From the NCBI RefSeq assembly GCF_002252635.1, contig NZ_NQKX01000001.1:310001-374000 (forward strand): 64,000 bases of DNA. Direction: 5' to 3'. Shown in pieces: positions 45,825-54,473 of this stretch. The position numbers and the translations under genes were made by a program. Source of the stretch: Synechococcus sp. MW101C3. GTDB taxonomy: Bacteria > Cyanobacteriota > Cyanobacteriia > PCC-6307 > Cyanobiaceae. A model generated the notes under the pieces. It saw only the letters and a list, made by a program, of their open reading frames with translations, searched no databases and had not been told where the DNA came from. How positions within the stretch are numbered: the first letter of the stretch is position 1; each line of letters starts with the position of its first letter.

Positions 45825-46047
45825 GCATGGAATCCTTCATCACCAGTTCGGTGGCATGAAGATCCATTCCTTTGACCGCCGCCACTTCGCCGCGGATGCC
45901 CTCCTCGCGGAGGTTTTCAACGAGCTTCTGCAGCACAATGTCCTCGACGGTGGTTTCGTCGAAACCGCCAGGGGTGAGGCGTTCAAGAAAGCGCCCGATC
46001 TTCCCCGCCACGACCTCGGAGGAATTGCTGATCTTGAGGACGATCAT
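45799..46047 (-). CDS. Small conserved protein of unknown function
   Basis: Unrecognised soluble protein of 82 residues, starting MIVLKISNSSEVVAGKIGRF. It is charged, with a helix-rich middle (VEDIVLQKLVENLREEGIRG) and ends VRKHQVF. It begins 75 bp after the tRNA-Leu(CAG) gene on the same strand and overlaps the methylase start by 26 bp, a layout suggesting a real, co-translated gene. Codon use is like its neighbours. No function is proposed. Confidence 0.72.
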   Translation of the reverse strand: MIVLKISNSSEVVAGKIGRFLERLTPGGFDETTVEDIVLQKLVENLREEGIRGEVAAVKGMDLHATELVMKDSMHVRKHQVF

Positions 46048-46121
46048 GGAAACGGGAGCGCGACGGAGGAGAACCCGGATTGGAGGTTCCTACAGGACAG
46101 AGGGAGTGGGCTGAAAAATGA

Positions 46122-46205
46122 TGCGGATGGGGAGACTTGAACTCCCACGACATTGCTGCCACTAGTACCTGAAACTAGCGCGTCTACCAATTCCGCCACA
46201 TCCGC
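46122..46205 (-). tRNA. tRNA-Leu (CAG)
   Basis: 84-nt class II tRNA. Acceptor GCGGATG pairs with CATCCGC plus discriminator A; D-arm TGGCGGAATTGGTAGACGCG; anticodon stem CTAGT/ACTAG with loop TTCAGGT (anticodon CAG, reads CUG); long variable arm; T-arm GGGAGTTCAAGTCTCCC. CCA is not encoded. A T-rich stretch follows immediately. Confidence 0.95.
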
Positions 46206-46337
46206 TGGCGTGCCGCCGCAGCGACCGAGCAACCCTAGATCATCGCCTGCACGGCCGGCCACCGGCTACCGCGTCACGCCACGGGGTACTCCGGAAGACA
46301 GTTCAGGGGGCGGACGGCTAGACGGTGCGCCTCTGAA

Positions 46338-46368
46338 TTGTCAAGATGCCGGCACCATCGGCTATGTA
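46338..46368 (+). promoter_or_regulatory. Possible murA promoter
   Basis: TTGTCA at 46338 and TATGTA at 46363 with a 19-bp spacer. Transcription would begin within a few bases of the murA ATG at 46376, giving a nearly leaderless mRNA. No Shine-Dalgarno is seen. Based on consensus only. Confidence 0.3.
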
Positions 46369-46375
46369 ATCAGCC

Positions 46376-47677
46376 ATGACCGTGACCGCCGCCGTGGCTC
46401 CCCAGCTGATGGTCAATCCCCGCCTGGAGATCCTGGGGGGACACCGTCTGGCCGGCGAGCTGCGCGTGAGCGGCGCCAAGAACTCGGCGCTGGTGCTGAT
46501 GGCGGCCTGCCTGATGAGCACCCAGCCCCTGCGCCTGCGGAACATCCCTCCGCTCACCGACATCGCGGCGATGGGCGAGATCCTCGGTGCCTTCGGCGTG
46601 AAGGTGAAGCGCGGTCCCGACTGGATCGAGCTTGATGGGGCCCATCTCACCCACTCCACCGCCCCCTACGAACTGGTCAACAGCCTGCGGGCCAGCTTCT
46701 TCTGCATCGGCCCGCTGCTGGCTCGCCTGGGTGTGGCGAAGATTCCCCTTCCTGGTGGCTGCCAGATCGGTTCCCGTCCGGTCATTGAGCATGTGCGGGG
46801 CCTCAAGGCGCTCGGCGCCCAGGTCACCATTGATCACGGTGTGGTCTCGGCCGTGGTGCCCGGCCGCAGCCATCGGCTCCACGGCGGCCACATCCACCTG
46901 GAATGCCCCAGCGTCGGCGCCACCGAAACGTTGATGATGGCCGCGGCTCTGGCCGAAGGCGAAACGGTGATCCACAACGCCGCTCTCGAGCCTGAAGTGG
47001 TGGACCTGGCCGGCCTGCTGATCGCCATGGGGGGCAAGGTGCGCGGCGCTGGCACCCCCACGATCACGATTGTTGGCGTCGAGCGGCTCCATGGCGCCGA
47101 TTACGCCGTGATTCCCGATCGCATCGAGGCCGGTACCTTTCTGCTGGCAGCGGCGATCACCCGTTCCGAGCTGCGCGTCGCCCCGCTGATCCCCGACCAC
47201 CTCGGTGCCGTGATCAGCAAGCTCGAAGAAGCCGGCTGCTCGCTGGAAGCGGATGGGATCGGCATGACCATCCGCGCCGACCGGATTCAGGCCCTCGACC
47301 TGCGCACCCAGCCGTTCCCTGGTTTCCCCACCGACCTGCAGGCCCCATTCATGAGCCTGCTGGCCACGGCCTCGGGCACGAGCATGGTCGTCGAGACGAT
47401 CTTTGAAAACCGCCTGCAGCATGTGGCTGAGCTGCAGCGCATGGGAGCTTCGATCCGCATGCAGGGCAATACGGCGTTCGTGGAGGGGGTGGCCCGGCTC
47501 AGCGGCGCTCCCGTGCAGGGCACCGATCTGCGCGCCTCGGCGGCGATGGTGCTGGCGGGTCTGGCCGCCGATGGCACCACCAGCGTGCAGGGCCTGGAGT
47601 TCCTCGACCGCGGCTACGCCGATCTGGAAGGGAAGCTCAACAGCGTCGGCGCGGTGATCCGCCGCGTGAATGGCTGA
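46376..47677 (+). CDS. murA: UDP-N-acetylglucosamine 1-carboxyvinyltransferase
   Basis: First committed step of peptidoglycan synthesis, adding enolpyruvate to UDP-GlcNAc. It is 433 residues, full length. [13 protein letters not shown] near 32-44 binds substrate; the fosfomycin-target Cys is C129 in [11 protein letters not shown]. The C-terminal EIFDRGY-like motif is [15 protein letters not shown]. Flanked by two tRNA-Leu genes; the ATG is 171 bp from the divergent tRNA-Leu(CAG). Confidence 0.97.
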   Translation: MTVTAAVAPQLMVNPRLEILGGHRLAGELRVSGAKNSALVLMAACLMSTQPLRLRNIPPLTDIAAMGEILGAFGVKVKRGPDWIELDGAHLTHSTAPYELVNSLRASFFCIGPLLARLGVAKIPLPGGCQIGSRPVIEHVRGLKALGAQVTIDHGVVSAVVPGRSHRLHGGHIHLECPSVGATETLMMAAALAEGETVIHNAALEPEVVDLAGLLIAMGGKVRGAGTPTITIVGVERLHGADYAVIPDRIEAGTFLLAAAITRSELRVAPLIPDHLGAVISKLEEAGCSLEADGIGMTIRADRIQALDLRTQPFPGFPTDLQAPFMSLLATASGTSMVVETIFENRLQHVAELQRMGASIRMQGNTAFVEGVARLSGAPVQGTDLRASAAMVLAGLAADGTTSVQGLEFLDRGYADLEGKLNSVGAVIRRVNG

Positions 47678-47748
47678 GCGGAGCTTCGGGCGGTTGCCCG
47701 TTGCTCGGGCGAGGGGCTGATTCCCGCCTCCCCCTACAGTCGTTGAGC

Positions 47749-47830
47749 GGGAGCGTGCCGGAATTGGTAGACGGACTCGACTCAAAATCGAGCGCCTTCG
47801 GGCATGTGGGTTCGAGTCCCACCGCTCCCA
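47749..47830 (+). tRNA. tRNA-Leu (CAA)
   Basis: 82-nt class II tRNA. Acceptor GGGAGCG/CGCTCCC plus A; D-arm TGCCGGAATTGGTAGACGGA; anticodon stem CTCGA/TCGAG with loop CTCAAAA (anticodon CAA, reads UUG); variable arm CGCCTTCGGGCAT; T-arm GTGGGTTCGAGTCCCAC. CCA is not encoded. It ends 19 bp before argD. Confidence 0.95.
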
Positions 47831-47849
47831 TCCCTCCAGCCTCAGCCCC

Positions 47850-49103
47850 ATGTCCGTAGAGATCGCCGCGCCACCGCGGCCCGCTCCCACGCTGGTGCTG
47901 GTTCCCGACCCGGTGATGGACACCTACGCCCGCTTCCCCCTGGAGTTGGCGAAGGGCAAGGGCGTCTGGGTGCAGGACACTGCCGGCCGCCGCTACCTCG
48001 ACTGTGTCGCCGGCATCGCCACCTGCACCCTCGGTCACAGCGACCGTGTGATGCGCAAGGCGCTGTCACGGCAACTGGGCCGCCTGCAGCATGTGTCGAA
48101 CCTCTACCGGATTCCCGAGCAGGAGGAGCTGGCCGCCTGGATCACCAGCCGCAGCTGCACCGATCGGGTGTTCTTCTGCAATTCCGGCGCCGAGGCCAAT
48201 GAGGCGGCCATCAAGCTGGCCCGCAAACATGGCCACACCGTGCGGGGCATCGAGCGGCCGATCATCCTCACGGCCCAGGCCAGCTTCCACGGCCGCACCC
48301 TGGCGGCGGTGAGCGCCACCGGCCAGCCGAAGTACCACCACGGCTTCGAGCCCATGGTGGAAGGCTTTCGCTTCTTCCCCTACAACGACATCGCCGCGTT
48401 CGAGGCGCTGCTGACGGCCTGCGAGGCCGACGGCCCCCGCGTTGCCGCCGTGCTGATCGAGCCGCTGCAGGGCGAAGGGGGGGTGAACCCCGGGGATCCC
48501 GCCTTCTTCCGTCGCCTGCGGGAGCTCTGCGACCGGCACAGCATCCTGCTGATCTTCGATGAGGTGCAGATCGGCGTGGGCCGCAGTGGTGCGCTGTGGG
48601 GCTACGAGCAACTCGGCGTCGAGCCCGATGCGATCACCCTCGCCAAGGGCCTCGGCGGTGGCATCCCGATCGGAGCCCTGGCCGTGAAGCGCTCGGTGGA
48701 TCACTTCCGCCCGGGCGACCACGCCAGCACCTTCGGCGGCAATCCCTTTGCCTGCCGCGCCGCCCTCACGGTGGTGCAGGAGCTGGAGCGGCGCGCCCTG
48801 GTGCCGCATGTGGCGGCCATGGGCATGCTGCTGCAGTCGCTGTTGCGGGAACTGGTGGACCAGCGCCCCCACCAGCTCGAGGGGGTGCGCGGCTGGGGGC
48901 TGCTGCAGGGTCTGGTGCTCAAGGCCGACGGTGAGCTCACGGCACCGGCGATTGCCCTGCGGGCGATCGAAGCCGGCCTGTTGGTGGTGCCCGCCGGCCC
49001 GCGTGTGGTGCGCTTCGTGCCGCCGCTGGTGATCCGGCCCAAGCACCTGCGCCTGGCGGTCAGCCGCCTCGCGCAAACGCTGGATGCGTTGGCCGGCGCC
49101 TGA
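47850..49103 (+). CDS. argD: Acetylornithine aminotransferase
   Basis: PLP aminotransferase of arginine synthesis (may also serve lysine synthesis); 417 residues. N-terminal VPDPVMDTYARFPLELAKGK, phosphate-binding FCNSGAEANEAAIKLARKHG, cofactor Asp in LLIFDEVQIGVGRSG and Schiff-base Lys in TLAKGLGGGIPIGA. Starts 19 bp after tRNA-Leu(CAA), so read-through from the tRNA promoter is possible. The stop TGA overlaps the probable non-AUG start of folC. Confidence 0.96.
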   Translation: MSVEIAAPPRPAPTLVLVPDPVMDTYARFPLELAKGKGVWVQDTAGRRYLDCVAGIATCTLGHSDRVMRKALSRQLGRLQHVSNLYRIPEQEELAAWITSRSCTDRVFFCNSGAEANEAAIKLARKHGHTVRGIERPIILTAQASFHGRTLAAVSATGQPKYHHGFEPMVEGFRFFPYNDIAAFEALLTACEADGPRVAAVLIEPLQGEGGVNPGDPAFFRRLRELCDRHSILLIFDEVQIGVGRSGALWGYEQLGVEPDAITLAKGLGGGIPIGALAVKRSVDHFRPGDHASTFGGNPFACRAALTVVQELERRALVPHVAAMGMLLQSLLRELVDQRPHQLEGVRGWGLLQGLVLKADGELTAPAIALRAIEAGLLVVPAGPRVVRFVPPLVIRPKHLRLAVSRLAQTLDALAGA

Positions 49104-50446
49104 AGCTGTCGAACGCCTCGGTTTCTCATCGGTTCCCAACCATCGACGACTTCGCCGACCTGATCGAACCGTTCAGCCGTCGCGGGGTGGACCTGGGCCT
49201 GGAGCGTCTGCGGGCGGCGCTGGCGGAGCTGGGCCATCCCGAACGCCGCTTTGCCGCCGTGCAGGTGGCCGGCACCAACGGCAAGGGCTCGATCTGCGTG
49301 CTGCTCCATGCGGCGCTTCAGGCCGCCGGCCATCGCTGCGGGCTCTACACCTCGCCCCATCTGGTGAGCTGGTGCGAACGGATCCAGCTGGGGGCCGCTC
49401 CCATCGCTCCCGCCCACCTGCGCCGCCTGCTGACGGCCCTGCAACCGCTGGCGCGCCGCCACGATCTCACCCCGTTCGAGCTGGTGACGGCGGCGGCTTT
49501 CGTGGCCTTCGCCGAAGCCGGGCTGGAGATCGTGGTGCTGGAGGTGGGGTTGGGGGGACGGCTGGATGCCACCACGGTCCACCCTGATCGCCGCGTGCTG
49601 GGGTTCGCCAGCATCGGCCTCGACCACGCTGAATTCCTCGGTGACAGCGAGGCGGCGATCGCCGCTGAAAAAGCCGGCGTGCTGCATGGGGCCGCTGCGG
49701 CCGTGTCTGGGCCCCAGCGGCCCGATGTGGCGGCCGTGCTGGCGCAGCGGGCGCAACAGCAGGGCTGCCCACTTCACTGGGTGAGACCGCTGGAGCAACA
49801 GGGGCAGGAGCTGGTGGCGGGTCGGTTGCGCTGGCGCCATGGCCTGCCGGGCGACATGCAGCGCACCAATGCGGCGGTGGCGCTGGAGATGCTCCAGGTG
49901 CTGCGCCGCCAGGGCTGGCACCTCCCCGACGGGGCGATCAGCGCGGGGTTTGCCGCCGCCCGCTGGCCAGGCCGCCGGCAGCGGGCGCGCTGGGGCCAGC
50001 TGCCCCTGCTGCTGGACGGGGCGCACAACCTGCCGGCGGCCCAGGCGCTGCGGGCCGAACTTGACGGTGGCGGCAGGGGCACGCCGGCGCCGCCCCAGCT
50101 CTGGGTGCTGGGCATGCTGGCCAACAAGCAGGGCCCGGAGATGGTGCACGCCCTGCTGGCCCCCGCGGATCGCTGCTGGCTGGTGCCCGTTCCCGGCCAC
50201 GCCTGCTGGAGCGCCGCCGAGCTGCGCAGCGCCTGCCCAGAGCGGGCCAGCGCCCTGCTGGCTGCCGCCAGCCTGGAAGAGGGACTGGCGGCGGCGTCCA
50301 CCGTCTGGGAGACCGTTGCCGGGGCCGCGCCGGTGGTGGTGGCGGGCTCGCTCTACCTGCTGGGCAGCCTGCTGGCGGCTGGCACGCTGGACCTGGTCCC
50401 CGGGGCAGGGGAGAGTGAGGACGGCATGTCCGGGCTGGAGCGATGA
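49100..50446 (+). CDS. folC: Folylpolyglutamate synthase / dihydrofolate synthase
   Basis: Mur-ligase-like enzyme that makes and glutamylates folate. ATP loop AGTNGKGSICVLLH, then TSPHLVSWCERIQLG and LEVGLGGRLDATT. The first conventional start in frame is GTG 49187, but that removes IDDFADLIEPFSRRGVDLG, which is protein-like and conserved in type. Upstream of it the frame has no ATG, GTG or TTG. I infer a CTG at 49100 overlapping the argD TGA (CTGA); ATC or ATT-type codons are other options. The stop overlaps the pentapeptide gene (ATGA). Confidence 0.85.
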   Translation: MKLSNASVSHRFPTIDDFADLIEPFSRRGVDLGLERLRAALAELGHPERRFAAVQVAGTNGKGSICVLLHAALQAAGHRCGLYTSPHLVSWCERIQLGAAPIAPAHLRRLLTALQPLARRHDLTPFELVTAAAFVAFAEAGLEIVVLEVGLGGRLDATTVHPDRRVLGFASIGLDHAEFLGDSEAAIAAEKAGVLHGAAAAVSGPQRPDVAAVLAQRAQQQGCPLHWVRPLEQQGQELVAGRLRWRHGLPGDMQRTNAAVALEMLQVLRRQGWHLPDGAISAGFAAARWPGRRQRARWGQLPLLLDGAHNLPAAQALRAELDGGGRGTPAPPQLWVLGMLANKQGPEMVHALLAPADRCWLVPVPGHACWSAAELRSACPERASALLAAASLEEGLAAASTVWETVAGAAPVVVAGSLYLLGSLLAAGTLDLVPGAGESEDGMSGLER

Positions 50447-51099
50447 CAGTGAGGCATCAAGAGGGAAGGACGCAGAGAGAGGTGGTGGTGCGTAAAGAGG
50501 CAGTGGAAGCGGCCACGCTGCCGGGCTGGCGCTGGCTGGCGGTGCGCCCAGCCCTGGCCGTGAACACGCGCTTGGCCGCACTGGCCGTGCTGGTAGCGGC
50601 GCTGCTGCTGGGGGCAGGCCTGGGGCCGCTGCCGGCTCTTGCGCTCGACACCTCCGCCGGGGTGGGCCTCCAGGAGCGCGCTCTGTTTCAGGACCGGGTC
50701 GATTACACGCTCACCAACCAGAGCGGCGTGGATTTCAGTGGTCAGCAGCTCGCCAACACGTCGTTTGCCGGCGCGCTGGGGCGGGATGCCGATTTCTCTG
50801 GAGCCGATCTGCACGGCTCGATCCTCACGCAGGGAGTGTTTTCGCGCTCCGATTTCCGTGGCGCCGATCTCTCCGACGCGCTGATGGACCGGGCTGACTT
50901 CAGTGAAACCGATCTGCGCGGTGCCCTGCTGCGCGGGGTGATCGCCGCCGGCAGCAGCTTCAGCGGCGCGCAGGTGGAGAACGCCGACTTCACCGATGCT
51001 CTGCTGGACCGCGCCGATCAGCGCGCTCTCTGCCAGCGGGCCAGCGGCACCCACCCGCTCACCGGCATCAGCACCCGGGCCAGCCTGGAGTGCGGCTGA
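50443..51099 (+). CDS. Exported pentapeptide-repeat protein
   Basis: Protein of 218 residues: long basic N-region, hydrophobic signal segment (LAALAVLVAALLLGAGLGPL, about 44-63), likely signal cleavage after ALA (about 67), then pentapeptide repeats of the A(D/N)LXX/F type (about 95-190: FSGQQL, FSGADLHGS, FRGADLSDA, DLRGALLRG). It should form a right-handed beta-helix in the thylakoid lumen or periplasm, as seen for other cyanobacterial lumenal pentapeptide proteins. Four C-terminal residues around Cys (CQRASGTHP, LECG) may form a disulfide. Overlaps folC. Confidence 0.85.
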   Translation: MTVRHQEGRTQREVVVRKEAVEAATLPGWRWLAVRPALAVNTRLAALAVLVAALLLGAGLGPLPALALDTSAGVGLQERALFQDRVDYTLTNQSGVDFSGQQLANTSFAGALGRDADFSGADLHGSILTQGVFSRSDFRGADLSDALMDRADFSETDLRGALLRGVIAAGSSFSGAQVENADFTDALLDRADQRALCQRASGTHPLTGISTRASLECG

Positions 51100-51109
51100 G
51101 CGCAGGCAG

Positions 51110-51130
51110 CCCCGCCCTGTTTGGCCGGGG
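51110..51130. terminator. Possible hairpin between convergent genes
   Basis: CCCCGCC / GGCCGGGG with one bulged base, between the convergent pentapeptide and FAD-oxidase genes. No U-tract follows on either strand, so the call is weak. Confidence 0.25.
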
Positions 51131-51166
51131 ATGGCCGGGCGTCCGCGTGTCTGAATGTGGGCAGGC

Positions 51167-51211
51167 TGATCAGCCGCGTTTGGATCAGCCGCAGCTGGTC
51201 CAGCCGCGCAG
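51167..51211 (-). repeat. Three 15-bp repeats around the FAD-oxidase stop codon
   Basis: Units at 51167, 51182 and 51197 share GGATCAGCCGC (plus strand) with a few changes. The middle unit contains the TGA stop of the FAD oxidase, so the gene end seems to have been duplicated into the intergenic region. Confidence 0.65.
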
Positions 51212-52627
51212 TTTGCCGGGGTTGAGCAGCCCCGCTGGGTCGTAAGCCATCTTTGCGGCCACCTGGTCGGCATCGATCACCCCCAAGCCGCCGTCTTCCA
51301 CCGTGAGGCTGTGGGGGTTGAAGAGCAGGGCGCCCAGGTCCCTGGCCTGCTCCATCAAGGCCTGCAGCGCCGCCCGATCCCGCCAGCGCACCAGAGGAAT
51401 CGCCGCCAGACGTTGCTGGCCCTGCTGACGCACGCCCTCCAGGTGCCAGAGCAGGTCGTCGCCCCAGCGCTGCTTCAAGGCGGCGAGCGTCGGCCCTTCC
51501 GGCTGGGGCAACAGCATCTGCAGATAGGTCCAGCCCTTGTCCTGCGCCCGCAGATGCAGGGTGGTGTGGTTCCAGGTGAGTTCGCGCAGGGGCAACCCGC
51601 GGCTTTCCCCCTCCGCTGCTTGCCACACCAGGGCCCCGCCCAGTTGGGACAGCAGCGGCATCAGGGCCGGCAGGGCATGGGGGGCGGCGAGCAGCAGCAG
51701 CCGGTGGCCGCGGGCCGCCGGGCAGCCGCCGGGCAGGGGGAGCTGGCGGGCGATGGGTGCCTCCAGCAGGCAGAGTTCCTGCAGCACCAGGGCAGCGCAG
51801 GGCAGCAGCCTGGCGGCCTCCAGCGCCCTATCCCAGTCTGCAAAGTCGACCACCAGCTGCTGCCAGGTCTCGGCGGTGGCGGTGGGCACGGTCACCGCCG
51901 TGAGGATGCCGTTGGTGCCGTAGGCGTGATTGAGCGGCCGGCTGCCGGTGGCATCGAGTGTCAGCAGGCGCGGCTCGGGCTCCACCGTCACGATCTCCAG
52001 GCCCAGCAGGTTGCCGGGATCCCGCAGGAAGCCCCAGCGCAGGGAACCGATGCCTCCGGATCCCCCGGCGATGAAGCCCCCCAGCGTGGCGCTGCGGGAG
52101 GTGCTGGGGGTGAGCCGCAGGGCGCGGCCCCGGACCGCCAGTTGACGGTCGAGGTCGCCCAGCAGGCAGCCCGCCTCTGCGGTGAGCACGCCGCTGGCCG
52201 CATCGAACTGCCGCAGCTGTCGCAGGCCGCTGAGATCGAGCACCACGCCACCGGCGAGCGGCACGCACTGGCCGTAATTGCCGGTGCCGGCGCCCCGCAC
52301 GGTGAGCGGCACCTGCTGCTGGGCGCAGGCCGCCGCCACCTGCTGCACGTGCCCCAGCTGCGTGGCCTTCACCACCAGCTGGGCGTGGTGACCGCTGAGC
52401 AGCGGCGTGAGTACCGGCGAATAGGTGAAGAAGTCGTGGGAGAGTTTCTCAAGCTCGCTGCCTGGCCCCACCAGCTCCGCAGCGGGGCCGCTGCCCGGGG
52501 GGCCGGCGGCGGCACGGAGCTGCCGGGACACCGCTTCGATCCGCTCTGCGCTCACGGGAGCGGGCAGGGCGGCTGGCAGGGCCACAGGGAGCAGCGCGAC
52601 CGGTGCGCTGGCAGGGGAGGGGGTCAC
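51185..52627 (-). CDS. FAD-binding oxidoreductase, GlcD-like
   Basis: Flavin oxidase/dehydrogenase of the vanillyl-alcohol/glycolate oxidase (FAD_binding_4) group, 480 residues from a GTG. The FAD-binding domain (about 80-260) has VPLTVRGAGTGNYGQCVPL, a Gly-rich LGGFIAGGSGGIGSLRWG and AYGTNGILTAVTV; the C-terminal half is a substrate cap ending in LLNPGKLRGW. Substrate may be glycolate or another 2-hydroxy acid. First gene downstream of the amidohydrolase in a minus-strand catabolic run, 35 bp apart. Confidence 0.85.
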   Translation of the reverse strand: MTPSPASAPVALLPVALPAALPAPVSAERIEAVSRQLRAAAGPPGSGPAAELVGPGSELEKLSHDFFTYSPVLTPLLSGHHAQLVVKATQLGHVQQVAAACAQQQVPLTVRGAGTGNYGQCVPLAGGVVLDLSGLRQLRQFDAASGVLTAEAGCLLGDLDRQLAVRGRALRLTPSTSRSATLGGFIAGGSGGIGSLRWGFLRDPGNLLGLEIVTVEPEPRLLTLDATGSRPLNHAYGTNGILTAVTVPTATAETWQQLVVDFADWDRALEAARLLPCAALVLQELCLLEAPIARQLPLPGGCPAARGHRLLLLAAPHALPALMPLLSQLGGALVWQAAEGESRGLPLRELTWNHTTLHLRAQDKGWTYLQMLLPQPEGPTLAALKQRWGDDLLWHLEGVRQQGQQRLAAIPLVRWRDRAALQALMEQARDLGALLFNPHSLTVEDGGLGVIDADQVAAKMAYDPAGLLNPGKLRGWTSCG

Positions 52628-52662
52628 GGGGAACGGGGCGGTGGTTTCAAGCTGGCAGGCTT

Positions 52663-53973
52663 TCAGGCTGGCAGCGCTTCGAGCAGTTGCTGCAGTGGCG
52701 ACGGCGACGGGGACGGCAACCAGCGACCCGCGCGCAGCACCCGCCGCGGTACAGGCCGGGCCAGCAGGTCGCTCCAGCCGGAGGCGCCCAGCAGGAGCAG
52801 ATCAGCGGGTGCCCCTGGTCGCACCACCCCGTCCCAGGCCAATCCCATCAGGCGGCTGGAGGCGGTGGTGAAGGGCATCAGGCCCTGGCGCTGCCATGGG
52901 GCCAGGTGAGCGGCCGGCATGGAGAAGCGCAGCAGATCCAGGGGATCGAAGTCTCCGCCCGGATACCAGGGATCCTGCACGTTGTCTCCCCCCACCGCCA
53001 CCGTCACCCCGGCGCGCTGCAGCTGGCGGATCGGTGCCAGCGGGCGTTGGGCGGGGGTGTGGCCGTCGCGGTGCCCCAGCAACCAGAGGTTGGTGGTCGG
53101 CAGCGCCACCACCGCCAGCCCCGCCTCGGCCATGGCGTCGGCGAGGGGCAGCAGGCGGCGCACCGGTAGCTGGGACATGCTGCAGCTGTGGCTGCAGCAC
53201 ACGGGCACACCGATACGGAGCTCGATCACGAGGCGGGCGGCCAGGGCCACACCGGCGCCACCGCCATCGGCGCTTTCGTCGATGTGGAGGTCCACGCCGC
53301 AACCCAGGCCATCGGCCAGGCGCAGCAGAGCCCGCAGTCCTTCGCCATCGGCGCCGTCGGGGGGGAACGGGGCGCCCAGCACGCCGCCCAGCAGCACCCC
53401 GCCGGCCGCGGCTGCACTCTCCCCCCGCCGGCCCAGCAACTGACGCGCCAGTTGCTCGCCTGCCGCGGTGGCCCAGTGTCGCACCGGCACCAGTGCCACC
53501 AGTTGCAGCGGCAGCCGCTCCGCCCACGCCTGCTGCAGATCGAGCAGGGCCTCCCAGCTCACCTCGGCGCCGGGGCCAAGGCTGTCGACATGGCTTCGCA
53601 TGGCCCGCAGGCCGTAGCGCCAGCCCTGGTCCAGGGCACGCTCCGCGCGCGCGTGCACCTGTTCCACACTGCGTTCGTGATGCTCGCGCTGGTTGGCGGC
53701 CAGGGCGCCCGCCATCGTTCCCGTCCGGTTGGGATGGCGCTCCCAGCTGAAGGCCTTGTCGAGGTGGGCGTGGGGCTCCAGCAGGGGGGTGAGGGCGAGC
53801 GGCAGCCGTGCCTCGGCCTGGGCTGGATAGGGCTTGATCGCGGTGAAACGCCCTTCGGCATGCTCCAGCTCGACGGCTACCAGGCCATCGGCATCAGCTG
53901 TCGGCAGGTGGACGGCGCCTGGATCCAGAAGGCAGCGCGGCAGCCGCAGGGGCGGCAGGGGTGTGGCGCTCAC
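52663..53973 (-). CDS. Cytosine deaminase-like amidohydrolase
   Basis: Metal-dependent amidohydrolase of 436 residues, closest in motifs to the CodA/cytosine deaminase branch: EPHAHLDKAF (HxH), VDLHIDESADG (His and Glu), SHSCSMS (in place of GHTTAMH) and GGDNVQDPWYPGGD (catalytic Asp, as in CodA GHDDVFDPW). The barrel is complete. Substrate could be cytosine or another cyclic amide or N-heterocycle. The GTG start overlaps the stop of the DUF4359 gene (GTGA). Confidence 0.83.
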   Translation of the reverse strand: MSATPLPPLRLPRCLLDPGAVHLPTADADGLVAVELEHAEGRFTAIKPYPAQAEARLPLALTPLLEPHAHLDKAFSWERHPNRTGTMAGALAANQREHHERSVEQVHARAERALDQGWRYGLRAMRSHVDSLGPGAEVSWEALLDLQQAWAERLPLQLVALVPVRHWATAAGEQLARQLLGRRGESAAAAGGVLLGGVLGAPFPPDGADGEGLRALLRLADGLGCGVDLHIDESADGGGAGVALAARLVIELRIGVPVCCSHSCSMSQLPVRRLLPLADAMAEAGLAVVALPTTNLWLLGHRDGHTPAQRPLAPIRQLQRAGVTVAVGGDNVQDPWYPGGDFDPLDLLRFSMPAAHLAPWQRQGLMPFTTASSRLMGLAWDGVVRPGAPADLLLLGASGWSDLLARPVPRRVLRAGRWLPSPSPSPLQQLLEALPA

Positions 53974-54431
53974 GGTCTGGCGTCGCTGGTGGCGCCTGCG
54001 TCGTTCTCCTCTCTGCCGTCCTTCGAGGTGGAGAGGATCACGAAGTGCCCGGCGCCGGCCAGGGTGATGACCCGGTAGCGGGGAATGCGCAGGAAGGGCA
54101 ACACCTCCTGGCCCCCGATCTCCGTCTGGTACAGGCTGAAGACGCCGAAGTTGTGCCGCGTCGTGCCCTGCCGGGCCAGGGCGCCAAGCACCTGCGACTG
54201 GCTGCGGATCAGCTCCGGGCAGTTCTGCACCACCAGCCGCAACGGCATCGGCAGCCCATCGGCGCCGCAGACCTCCTCCACCGCCAGTTCCACCAGCTGA
54301 TCGCCGGCGAAGCTTTCGAAGTCGTTCGGTGGAGGGTTGGTGAACAGGAGGGCCAGGGCGGTGCCTCCGAGGCCAGCCGCTCCGGCCAGCAGCGGCCAGA
54401 GGCGCGAGGCGGATGGGGGCGCGGCGGGCAA
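53970..54431 (-). CDS. DUF4359-like protein
   Basis: Protein of about 150 residues with one N-terminal hydrophobic segment (LLAGAAGLGGTALALLFTNP) acting as signal or anchor, and a small exported domain (FESFAGDQLVELAVEEVCGA, NCPELIRSQSQVL, TRHNFGVFSLYQT). This fits DUF4359, a cyanobacterial family of unknown role. The start is uncertain: TTG 54431 is used; a GTG at 54473 and TTG at 54488 would run into the divergent tRNA-His. The two Cys may form a disulfide. Coupled to the amidohydrolase. Confidence 0.7.
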   Translation of the reverse strand: MPAAPPSASRLWPLLAGAAGLGGTALALLFTNPPPNDFESFAGDQLVELAVEEVCGADGLPMPLRLVVQNCPELIRSQSQVLGALARQGTTRHNFGVFSLYQTEIGGQEVLPFLRIPRYRVITLAGAGHFVILSTSKDGREENDAGATSDARP

Positions 54432-54455
54432 GGGGCAGCGGGCGGGGCTACTTGA

Positions 54456-54461
54456 TACATT
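54456..54461 (+). promoter_or_regulatory. Possible -10 element of tRNA-His
   Basis: TACATT in CTTGATACATTGGCAAAGAC, 12 bp before the tRNA-His 5' end. This AT-rich patch stands out in very GC-rich surroundings. No convincing -35 box. Confidence 0.3.
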
Positions 54462-54473
54462 GGCAAAGACCAC

